Positions 1-4,925 of a stretch of DNA of 5,827 nucleotides are shown here, one piece after another (position 1 is the first letter of the stretch; every line of letters begins with the position of its first letter). Position numbers and translations under genes: made by a program. The notes under the pieces are model-generated. The model was not told the origin of the DNA. It searched no databases and saw only the letters and a list, made by a program, of their open reading frames with translations. The DNA is from DAIODI01 sp036746875 (GTDB lineage: Bacteria; Pseudomonadota; Alphaproteobacteria; Rhizobiales; Aestuariivirgaceae): contig DAIODI010000181.1 of assembly GCA_036746875.1 (NCBI GenBank), positions 1-5,827 of the forward strand. The letters are read 5' to 3'.

Positions 1-234
1 CCGCGCGCCGACTTTCTGGCGCGGCGTAGCGCCGCCGGGGCCGTCGACGGCCGCTCCATCGTCTTGCCCTCGCGCAGCGCGGCGCGCGGCGCGCGCGGCG
101 GCTTGCGTCTGATCCGCGAGATCGACCTGTGGGAGATCTCGCTCGTGACCTTTCCGATGCTGGCGCAAGCCCGCCTCGACACCCGCGCGCGAAGGCTCGC
201 GCCGGCCCGCTTTCCCCTCGCCATCCAACGCTGA
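1..234 (+). CDS. HK97-family prohead protease, 3' end (GTA g4-like), partial
   Basis: The window opens inside this gene; frame 1 is open from base 1 to the TGA at 232-234, giving the last 77 residues. The strongest signature is DLWEISLVTFPM at residues 42-53 of the fragment, the C-terminal strand shared by HK97-type prohead proteases (peptidase family U35). Upstream, GAVDGRSI (residues 13-20) aligns with the family's usual GALDGLSIGF, whose serine I take to be the nucleophile; here it would be residue 19. The following GF is replaced by VL, and the next stretch is rich in Arg and Ala, which is atypical. The family processes the scaffold-like N-terminus of the capsid protein during assembly, and the capsid gene follows directly after 10 bases. 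The catalytic His region lies upstream of the window. Family assignment is firm; whether the enzyme is active cannot be judged from this part. Confidence 0.9.
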   Translation, partial: PRADFLARRSAAGAVDGRSIVLPSRSAARGARGGLRLIREIDLWEISLVTFPMLAQARLDTRARRLAPARFPLAIQR

Positions 235-239
235 AGGAG
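234..239 (+). promoter_or_regulatory. Strong ribosome binding site of the capsid gene
   Basis: AAGGAG lies 5 bases before the ATG at 245 and shares its first A with the TGA that ends the protease gene. It is one of the two best Shine-Dalgarno matches in the window, as expected for the most abundant structural protein. Confidence 0.75.
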
Positions 240-244
240 CGACG

Positions 245-1474
245 ATGACCGACTTCGACGACATTCCCTTTGAGACCAAGGTGGCCGACGCGAACGTCCG
301 CGCCCTGCACGAGGAGCAGCAGCGCACGTTCGCCGCCTTCCGCGAGGCCAACGACGAGCGCCTCGACGGCCTCGCCCGGCGCAAGTCGGCCGACGTGCTG
401 CTGGAGGAGAAGGTGGAGCGCATCTCGGCGCGCCTCGACGACCTGGTGCTGAAGAGCCAGCGCCCGGCGCTGGAGACGCGCGCCAGCCACGCCGCAAGCG
501 CGCCCTCCGAACACAAGAGCGCCTTCGACGCCTACGTTCGGAAAGGCGACGCCAGCGCCATGCACTGGCTGGAGCAGAAGGCGCTTTCCGTCACCATCGG
601 CCAGGACGGCGGCTTCACCGTTCCGCTGGAGACCGAAGCGGCGATCGGGCGGCTGTTGCAGCTCGCCTCGCCGATGCGCCAGGTGGCGAGCGTGCGGCAG
701 ATCTCGGCGTCCGTGTACCGCAAGCCGTTCACCACGCAAGGCGCAGGCGCCGGCTGGGTGGCCGAACGGACGGCGCGACCGGAGACCACCTCGCAGATCA
801 TCGCCGAGTTGCAGTTCCCGGCGGCCGAGCTTTACGCCATGCCCTCCACCACGCAGACGCTGCTCGACGACTCGATCGTCGACATCGACCAGTGGCTGGC
901 CGAGGAGGTGCAGCTCGCCTTCGCCACCCAGGAGAGCCAGGCGTTCGTCAATGGCGACGGCGTGAACCGGCCGCGCGGTTTCCTCGCCTCGCCGACAGTG
1001 GCGGACGCCTCGTGGGCGTGGGGCAGCCTCGGCTTCCTCGTCACCGGCGCGGCGGCGGGGCTTCCGGCAACCAATCCTTCGGACGTGCTGGTGAGCCTCG
1101 TCTATTCGCTCAAGAGCGCCTACCGGCAGAACGCCGTGTGGATGATGAACCGGCGCACGCAAGGGGAACTGCGCCGCCTGAAGGATTCGACCGGCGCCTA
1201 CCTCTGGCAACCCGGCGCGGTGGCGAGCGCGTCGCCGACGCTGATGGGCTTCCCCGTGGTGGAGGAGGAATCGATGCCCGCCATCGCCGCCAACGCCTTC
1301 CCGGTGGCCTTCGGCGACTTCCGCCAGGGCTACCTGATCGTCGACCGCGTCGGCGTGCGGGTGCTGCGCGATCCGTTCTCGGCCAAGCCCTACGTGCTGT
1401 TCTACACGACCAAGCGCGTGGGCGGCGGCGTGCAGAACTTCGAGGCGATCAAGCTTCTGCGCGTGAGCGTCTGA
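245..1474 (+). CDS. HK97-fold major capsid protein (GTA g5-like)
   Basis: A 409-residue major capsid protein, close to the usual length for GTA capsids (about 400). Residues about 15-75 form a charged, heptad-like helical region corresponding to the scaffolding delta domain. A linker rich in Ala and Ser follows (76-90), then the mature HK97 fold begins near KSAFDAYVRKGD (91-102). Family hallmarks are the G-rich turn GQDGGFTVP (119-127), GWVAERTARPET (170-181), the GDGVNRPRGFL signature (237-247), and a C-terminal half ending in a YVLFYTTKRVGG segment. In related systems the delta domain is removed by the prohead protease encoded just upstream. The exact cleavage site cannot be read here; the 76-100 linker is the likely place, by inference. 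The ATG at 245 is supported by AAGGAG 5 bases upstream. No frameshift or missing block is seen. Confidence 0.97.
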   Translation: MTDFDDIPFETKVADANVRALHEEQQRTFAAFREANDERLDGLARRKSADVLLEEKVERISARLDDLVLKSQRPALETRASHAASAPSEHKSAFDAYVRKGDASAMHWLEQKALSVTIGQDGGFTVPLETEAAIGRLLQLASPMRQVASVRQISASVYRKPFTTQGAGAGWVAERTARPETTSQIIAELQFPAAELYAMPSTTQTLLDDSIVDIDQWLAEEVQLAFATQESQAFVNGDGVNRPRGFLASPTVADASWAWGSLGFLVTGAAAGLPATNPSDVLVSLVYSLKSAYRQNAVWMMNRRTQGELRRLKDSTGAYLWQPGAVASASPTLMGFPVVEEESMPAIAANAFPVAFGDFRQGYLIVDRVGVRVLRDPFSAKPYVLFYTTKRVGGGVQNFEAIKLLRVSV

Positions 1475-1476
1475 GG

Positions 1477-2019
1477 ATGCTGGTGCGGGTGCTGACACCG
1501 CCAGCGGAAGAGCCGGTGACGCTGGCGGCGCTTCGCGCCTTCGCGCGCCTCGACGAGACGGGCGAGGACGACCTCCTCGCCCGGTTCGTCGCCGCCGCGC
1601 GCATGGCGGCGGAGACCTTCACGGGCCTCGCCCTGGTGACGCGCACGGTGGCGATCGACGACGCGTGGCCGGTGTGCAGCACGCTCGCCCTGCCGGTGTG
1701 GCCGGTGGCGGTGAGCGAGGTGCGGGACGTGACGTCGACGGGCGCCAGCACGCCGCTCGGGCCGGAGCAGTGGTGGGTGGACGCCACCGGGCGGCCGGCG
1801 GTGCTGACGCTCAACGCGCGGCCGCCGGGGGCGGTCTCCATCGAGGTGATCGCCACGGCGGGCTTCGGCCCAGCGAGCGCGACGCCGGAGACGCTGAAGC
1901 TCGCCGTGCTTTCGCTCGCCGCGCACTTCTACGACCGCCGCCACGACGACGCCGACGCCGGCACGCTGCCGCCCGCGGCGCGCCGGCTGCTGGCGCCGTG
2001 GCGGAGGGCGCGGCTGTGA
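1477..2019 (+). CDS. Head-tail adaptor protein (GTA g6-like, gp6/phiE125 gp8 family)
   Basis: A 180-residue protein matching the head-tail connector family found directly after the capsid in GTA clusters. The N-terminus has the typical pattern TPPAEEPVTLAALRAFARLD (7-26), followed by a helix LLARFVAAARMAAETFTG (33-50). Next come a beta-rich middle part with the short motif LPVWPV and a C-terminal helix with AAHFYDRR. In RcGTA this protein forms the ring that docks on the portal and receives the stopper. The start is the ATG two bases after the capsid stop; the frame stays open far upstream (to 892), but that part overlaps the capsid gene and lacks family similarity. The GAGG at 1473-1476 touches the ATG, too close to serve as a Shine-Dalgarno site, so translation probably depends on coupling to the capsid gene. 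Confidence 0.92.
   Translation: MLVRVLTPPAEEPVTLAALRAFARLDETGEDDLLARFVAAARMAAETFTGLALVTRTVAIDDAWPVCSTLALPVWPVAVSEVRDVTSTGASTPLGPEQWWVDATGRPAVLTLNARPPGAVSIEVIATAGFGPASATPETLKLAVLSLAAHFYDRRHDDADAGTLPPAARRLLAPWRRARL
2003..2008 (+). promoter_or_regulatory. Ribosome binding site deciding the GTG start of the stopper gene
   Basis: GGAGGG lies 7 bases before the GTG at 2016, inside the end of the adaptor gene. It supports a GTG start that overlaps the adaptor stop codon, rather than a later internal start. Confidence 0.7.
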
Positions 2020-2348
2020 TCGGGCGCATTCCGGCCGGGGCGCTTGACCGCCGGCTCACCCTCGAACGCCCGGTACGGACCTACGACGGCCAGGGCGGCG
2101 CGACGGAGACGTTCGAGCCGGTAGCCGAGGTGTGGGCGGCGGTGGAGACGGTTGGCGGCGGCGTGTCGCGCCCGGGCGGCGCGGTTCACGCCACGGCCGC
2201 AACGCGGGTGACCATCCGCTGGCGGACCGATGTCGCGCCGCTGATGCGGCGGACCGGCGGCGGCGAGACGCATGTGATCGAGGCGGTGAAGCCGGTGGGG
2301 CGGCGCCGCTTCCTCGAGCTTTCCTGCCGGACCGAGGCGGCCGGCTGA
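2016..2348 (+). CDS. Phage head closure / stopper protein (GTA g7-like)
   Basis: A 110-residue protein of the head-tail joining family (SPP1 gp16 / HK97 gp10 type). Family features are the opening AGALDRRLTLERPV (7-20), the turn YDGQGGATETFEPVAEVWAAVE (23-44 region), and a C-terminal beta segment HVIEAVKPVGRRRFLELSC (86-104). In RcGTA the g7 protein is the stopper between adaptor and tail terminator, sealing the DNA-filled head. The GTG start overlaps the previous stop by 4 bases (GTGA) and is backed by GGAGGG 7 bases upstream, so translation is probably coupled to the adaptor gene. The usual Arg-rich loop near the middle is present only in a short form. Family assignment is good; the stopper role follows from synteny with RcGTA. 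Confidence 0.9.
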   Translation: MIGRIPAGALDRRLTLERPVRTYDGQGGATETFEPVAEVWAAVETVGGGVSRPGGAVHATAATRVTIRWRTDVAPLMRRTGGGETHVIEAVKPVGRRRFLELSCRTEAAG

Positions 2349-2352
2349 TCCA

Positions 2353-2365
2353 TCAGTTCACGGAG
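2353..2365 (+). promoter_or_regulatory. Ribosome binding site of the tail terminator gene with TCAG-N4-CGGAG element
   Basis: CGGAG at 2361-2365 lies 9 bases before the ATG at 2375. TCAG sits exactly 4 bases before it (2353-2356), within the sequence CATCAG. The same arrangement recurs before the tail tube, tape measure and distal tail genes. Confidence 0.5.
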
Positions 2366-2374
2366 CGATTTCCC

Positions 2375-2785
2375 ATGCCGACGAATCCGGCGCTCGCGTT
2401 GCAGCGGGCGGTGGTGGCGCACCTGCGCGCCGACCCCAATCTCCAGCTCATGCTCGGCGGCCCGCACGTCTACGACGAGCCGCCGCCCAATCCGCGCGCG
2501 CCCTATGTGACGGTGGCGCAGATCGAGACCCGCGACTGGTCGGCCGGCGGCGGACGCGGCGCGGAGCACCTGATGACGCTGGACGTGTGGTCGCGCAAGC
2601 CCGGGCGTACGGAGGCGCAGACCATCGTCGGCGCCATCGACGACCGGCTGGACGACGCCGATCTTCAGCCGGACGGGCACCGCATCGTCAACCTGCGCAC
2701 GCTGTTCTGGACGGCGCTGCCCGACCCCGACGGCAAGCGCACGCGCGGTCTCGTCCGCCTGCGCGCCGTGACCGAACCGCTCTGA
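2375..2785 (+). CDS. Tail terminator protein, DUF3168 family (GTA g8-like)
   Basis: A 136-residue DUF3168 protein. The N-terminal helix PALALQRAVVAHLRAD (5-20) leads into the family pattern GGPHVYDEPPPNPRAPYVTV (28-47), in which the VYDE.P....PYV core is diagnostic. This is followed by the strand LMTLDVWSRKPGRTEAQTIVGAIDD (66-90 region) with the conserved W-S and a helix, then a C-terminal strand ending in RGLVRLRAVTEPL. DUF3168 proteins cap the head-proximal end of the tail tube and set where tube polymerisation stops; in RcGTA the g8 product has this role. The gene starts 26 bases after the stopper gene, with its own ribosome binding site. The tail tube gene follows after 28 bases, as usual. 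Confidence 0.93.
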   Translation: MPTNPALALQRAVVAHLRADPNLQLMLGGPHVYDEPPPNPRAPYVTVAQIETRDWSAGGGRGAEHLMTLDVWSRKPGRTEAQTIVGAIDDRLDDADLQPDGHRIVNLRTLFWTALPDPDGKRTRGLVRLRAVTEPL

Positions 2786-2793
2786 CCCCTGCA

Positions 2794-2807
2794 TCAGCCA
2801 ACGGAGG
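2794..2807 (+). promoter_or_regulatory. Strong ribosome binding site of the tail tube gene with TCAG-N4-CGGAG element
   Basis: GGAGG at 2803-2807 lies 6 bases before the ATG at 2814. This decides for that ATG over an in-frame TTG at 2808, which would abut the site. TCAG at 2794-2797 precedes CGGAG by 4 bases. It is the strongest site in the tail half of the cluster, matching a protein needed in many copies. Confidence 0.7.
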
Positions 2808-2813
2808 TTGTTC

Positions 2814-3227
2814 ATGCCCGCGCATCGCGGCCTCGATCTCCTGCTTCGCCTCGACGCCGCCGGAACCGGCGCGTTCGCGACGGTGGCGGGGCTTCGCACC
2901 CAGACGCTCACCTTCTCCGCCGACACGATCGACGCCACGAGCCAGGAGTCGCCCGGGCAATGGCGCGAACTGCTCGCCGAAGCCGCGCCGAGGACGGCGG
3001 CCCTTCGCGGCGCCGGCATCTTCCGCGACACCGCCGCCGACGCCTCGATCCGCACCCTGTTCTTCGAGGGCCGCATCTGCCCGTGGCAGGTGGTGATCCC
3101 CGACTTCGGCACGCTCACCGGGCCGTTCCAGATCACCAGCCTCGCCTACACCGGAGCCTACGACGGCGAGATCAGCTTCGAGATCGCGCTGGCGTCCGCC
3201 GGCGCGCTCGCCTTCCAGGCGTCGTGA
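2814..3227 (+). CDS. Major tail tube protein, TP901-1 family (GTA g9-like)
   Basis: A 137-residue protein that should stack as hexamers to form the tail tube. Recognition rests on the N-terminal GLDLLLRLD strand (6-14), the family-typical VAGLRTQTLTFSADTIDATS (24-43) followed by SPGQWRELL (46-54), and the C-terminal strand pair FQITSLAYTGAYDGEISFEI (105-124) with ALASAG (125-130). These are features of the TP901-1 major tail family as found in GTAs. The middle segment (FRDTAADASIRTLFFEG, 70-86) also fits the family. The length is normal. The gene sits between the tail terminator and the tail chaperones, as in RcGTA. The ATG at 2814 is chosen because GGAGG lies at ideal spacing. Confidence 0.94.
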   Translation: MPAHRGLDLLLRLDAAGTGAFATVAGLRTQTLTFSADTIDATSQESPGQWRELLAEAAPRTAALRGAGIFRDTAADASIRTLFFEGRICPWQVVIPDFGTLTGPFQITSLAYTGAYDGEISFEIALASAGALAFQAS

Positions 3228-3237
3228 GGCGGCGGCG

Positions 3238-3552
3238 ATGGCGAACCGGCGGCGCGGTGAGATCGAGGCGGTGCTGGACGGACGGCGCTATACGCTGTGC
3301 CTGACGCTGGGCGCGCTGGCCCGGCTTGAGGCGACTTACGGCGACAGCGACCTGCTGGCGCTGGTGAAACGCTTCGAGAGCGGGCGCATCGGCGCGGCCG
3401 ACGCGATCCGCATTCTCGCCGCCGGGCTCCATGGCGGCGGGGTGGAGATGGGCGAGGAGGACGTGGCGCGGCTGCAGGCCGAGGGCGGCGCAGCCGGGCT
3501 GATCGCCATCGTCGCCGACCTCCTGCGCGCCACCTTCGGCGGCGAGCCGTGA
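3238..3552 (+). CDS. Tail assembly chaperone, GTA g10 family
   Basis: A 104-residue protein of the GTA gp10 / tail assembly chaperone family (Phage_TAC_11 type). The typical pattern is a short N-terminal beta hairpin IEAVLDGRRYTLCLTLGALARLEATYG (9-35 region), then helices with FESGRIGAADAIRILAAGL (46-64), and a C-terminal helix GLIAIVADLLRATFGG (87-102). These proteins bind the tape measure and tail tube subunits during assembly and are absent from the finished particle. GAGG at 3226-3229, overlapping the tail tube stop codon, lies 8 bases before the ATG. The start is 10 bases after the tail tube gene. The gene's end overlaps the next chaperone gene by 4 bases. Confidence 0.92.
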   Translation: MANRRRGEIEAVLDGRRYTLCLTLGALARLEATYGDSDLLALVKRFESGRIGAADAIRILAAGLHGGGVEMGEEDVARLQAEGGAAGLIAIVADLLRATFGGEP

Positions 3553-3788
3553 CGGCCCCCGGCGGTCCCGACCGCTTCCCGTGGAGCGCGCTGATGCGCG
3601 CCGGGATGGGCCGGCTGCGGCTTGCCCCGGAGCAGTTCTGGCGGATGACGCCGAAGGAGCTCGCTGCGGCGCTCGACGGCGCCGCCGGGCGGACGGGCGG
3701 CGCGCAGCCGATGGGGCGCGCGGCGTTCGAGGCGCTGCTGGCGCGGTTTCCCGACTCTTCAGTGCTCGGAGAACAAGATGACGCCTGA
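3549..3788 (+). CDS. Second tail assembly chaperone (GTA g10.1-like, phage TIGR02216 / TAC_6 type)
   Basis: A 79-residue protein with the full family signature FPWSALMRAGMGRLRLAPEQ (10-29), followed by FWRMTPKEL (30-38). Small genes with this signature sit between g10 and the tape measure in alphaproteobacterial GTA clusters and are often missed because of their size. The start is a GTG at 3549 overlapping the g10 stop by 4 bases, with no strong Shine-Dalgarno site, so it is probably translated by coupling to g10. By analogy with lambda G and GT it likely helps g10 hold the tape measure; here it is a separate protein rather than a frameshift extension. Residues 41-54 are a Gly/Ala linker, then a short helix FEALLARFPD (60-69). 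The tail end overlaps the tape measure gene by 11 bases. Confidence 0.9.
   Translation: MTAPGGPDRFPWSALMRAGMGRLRLAPEQFWRMTPKELAAALDGAAGRTGGAQPMGRAAFEALLARFPDSSVLGEQDDA
3759..3771 (+). promoter_or_regulatory. Ribosome binding site of the tape measure gene with TCAG-N4-CGGAG element
   Basis: CGGAG at 3767-3771 lies 6 bases before the ATG at 3778, and TCAG at 3759-3762 lies 4 bases before it. The element is inside the coding end of g10.1, so both genes share these bases. Confidence 0.5.
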
Positions 3789-4236
3789 ACCGCAGGGTTT
3801 CGATACGCGGGCGCTGGCCGCCGAACTCGACGGGCTGGACCGGCTCGCCGCGCGCTTCGGCGCGACGATGGCGCGCTCGCTCGGCCAGGCGGCGGCGAGC
3901 GGCCGCGACCTTGGCGACGTTCTGAGAAGCCTGGCGCTGTCGCTGTCGGCGCAGGCGCTTTCGGCGGGCCTTGCGCCGCTGTCGCGGCTGGCGGGCGGGC
4001 TGTTCGCGGGCGCAATGCCGGGGGCGGGAGCGGGCGGCGGCGACGCGCTGTCGTCGCTGGCGGCCTCGGCGGTGGGCGCGCTGGCGACGGCCGCCTCTCC
4101 GGCGGCGCGGACGGCGGCGTCGCCTTCGGTGACGGTGAACATCGCCACGCCCGACGTGGAGAGCTTCCGGCGCTCCCAGTCGCAGGTGGCGGCGAGCCTG
4201 GCGCGCGGCGTGAGCCAGGGCTTTCGCAACCTCTGA
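3778..4236 (+). CDS. Short tail tape measure protein (GTA g11-like)
   Basis: A 152-residue protein occupying the tape measure slot. Two conserved blocks support the call. The N-terminal helical block has LDRLAARFGATMARSLGQAA (20-39) and GRDLGDVLRSLALSLSAQALSAGLAPL (42-68 region). The C-terminal block has VNIATPDVESFRRSQSQVAA (120-139), a pattern seen at the end of GTA g11 proteins. Between them is a low-complexity Gly/Ala/Ser region (72-115) with little predicted structure and no transmembrane segment I would trust. The RcGTA protein is, from memory, about 219 residues, so this one is clearly shorter. The tape measure sets tail length, so a short tail is expected. The ATG at 3778 overlaps g10.1 by 11 bases and has CGGAG 6 bases upstream. 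No frameshift or stop interrupts it, and the hydrophilic C-terminal block is intact, which argues against truncation. Confidence 0.88.
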   Translation: MTPEPQGFDTRALAAELDGLDRLAARFGATMARSLGQAAASGRDLGDVLRSLALSLSAQALSAGLAPLSRLAGGLFAGAMPGAGAGGGDALSSLAASAVGALATAASPAARTAASPSVTVNIATPDVESFRRSQSQVAASLARGVSQGFRNL

Positions 4237-4255
4237 CGTTCGGCCGACGTTCGGC
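4235..4255 (+). repeat. Direct repeat with small hairpin in the gap after the tape measure gene
   Basis: GACGTTCGGC occurs at 4235-4244 and again at 4246-4255, a tandem copy with an 11-base period that begins on the stop codon of the tape measure gene. Within it, GCCGA (4243-4247) and TCGGC (4251-4255) can pair as a 5-bp stem with a 3-base loop. No run of T follows, so it is not an intrinsic terminator. It could be a recent slippage duplication or a small mRNA structure. Confidence 0.6.
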
Positions 4256-4264
4256 GCGCGGCAT

Positions 4265-4277
4265 TCAGGATACGGAG
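4265..4277 (+). promoter_or_regulatory. Ribosome binding site of the distal tail gene with TCAG-N4-CGGAG element
   Basis: CGGAG at 4273-4277 lies 6 bases before the ATG at 4284, with TCAG at 4265-4268 exactly 4 bases upstream. It lies in the longest untranslated gap of the window (4237-4283). Confidence 0.5.
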
Positions 4278-4283
4278 CAGTTC

Positions 4284-4925
4284 ATGGCGGACGCCTTCCA
4301 CGAGGCGCGGTTTCCGACGGCGATTTCGCGGCGCGCCACGGGCGGGCCGGAACGGCGCACCGAGATCGTGACGCTCTCCACCGGCGCCGAGGAGCGCAAC
4401 GCCCGCTGGGCGCAGTCGCGGCGGCGCTACGAGGTGGGCTACGGCGTGCGCACGCTCGACGAGATCCACGCGGTGATCGCCTTCTTCGAGGAACGGCGCG
4501 GGCGGCTCACCGGCTTCCGCTTCAAGGATCACGCCGACTTCCGCTCATGCCCGCCGCTGCAAACACCGCAGCCGACCGACCAGCTCATCGCCATCGGTGA
4601 CGGCGCGGCGCGCACCTTCCAGCTCGTCAAGCGCTACGGCACGGGCGCGTCCGCCTTCGTGCGTACGATCGCCAAGCCGGTGGCCGGGACGGTCCGGGTG
4701 GCGGTGGCGGGAGTTGAGGCGGCGGGCCCGGCGTGTTCGGTGGACGCCACGACAGGGGTGGTGACCTTCGCGGCGTTCGCGACGCCGCCGGCCGGCGCGC
4801 CGGTGACGGCGGGCTTCGAGTTCGACGTGCCGGTGCGGTTCGACACCGACCGGCTGACCATCGACCTTGCGGCGTTTCGCGCCGGCGACATCCCCTCGAT
4901 CCCGCTCGTCGAGATCCTGCCATGA
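4284..4925 (+). CDS. Distal tail protein, DUF2460 family (GTA g12-like)
   Basis: A 213-residue DUF2460 protein of normal length. The family N-terminus FHEARFPTAISRRATGGPER (5-24) leads to ERNARWAQSRRRYEVGYGVR (37-56), then FFEERRGRLTGFRFKDHADF (67-86), which is the most diagnostic segment. A central beta domain (about 100-175) includes YGTG and a KPVAGTVRVAVAG strand. The C-terminal signature FDVPVRFDTDRL (180-191) is followed by IPSIPLVEI (203-211). In RcGTA the g12 product forms the distal tail ring joining the tube to the hub. The stop overlaps the hub gene start by 4 bases (ATGA), a sign of coupled synthesis of adjacent baseplate parts. The start is fixed by the family N-terminus and by CGGAG 6 bases upstream. 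Confidence 0.95.
   Translation: MADAFHEARFPTAISRRATGGPERRTEIVTLSTGAEERNARWAQSRRRYEVGYGVRTLDEIHAVIAFFEERRGRLTGFRFKDHADFRSCPPLQTPQPTDQLIAIGDGAARTFQLVKRYGTGASAFVRTIAKPVAGTVRVAVAGVEAAGPACSVDATTGVVTFAAFATPPAGAPVTAGFEFDVPVRFDTDRLTIDLAAFRAGDIPSIPLVEILP

Noticed and set aside
55..110. CG-rich alternating stretch near 76-100 as a Z-DNA or regulatory element
   Set aside because: It lies within the protease coding frame as Arg/Ala/Gly codons (GCG, CGC, GGC) and is explained by codon choice in a very G+C-rich genome.
892..1476. Upstream extension of the adaptor reading frame into the capsid gene
   Set aside because: The frame is open, but the extra residues are a Gly/Arg-rich shadow of the capsid; family similarity begins just after the ATG at 1477.
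2808..2813. TTG at 2808 as an alternative start for the tail tube gene
   Set aside because: It directly abuts the GGAGG site, leaving no spacing, whereas ATG at 2814 has 6-base spacing and fits the family N-terminus.
2186..3136. Open frame on the - strand (316 codons) opposite the stopper, tail terminator and tail tube genes
   Set aside because: It is antisense to three recognised genes, has no domain, and its codons mirror the + strand genes.
3525..3552. Programmed -1 frameshift joining g10 to g10.1, as in lambda G/GT
   Set aside because: The geometry would need a -1 shift, but I see no X-XXY-YYZ slippery heptamer before the stop, and a GTG start at the overlap accounts for g10.1.
4243..4262. 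Intrinsic terminator after the tape measure gene
   Set aside because: The stem is only 5 bp and is followed by GCGCGCGG, not a T-run; the downstream baseplate genes must be co-transcribed.
3158..4264. Long open frame on the - strand (368 codons) opposite the chaperone and tape measure genes
   Set aside because: Its product is an Arg/Pro/Ala/Ser-rich low-complexity string with no recognisable domain. It lies antisense to well-supported genes and is expected from high G+C, where stops are rare.
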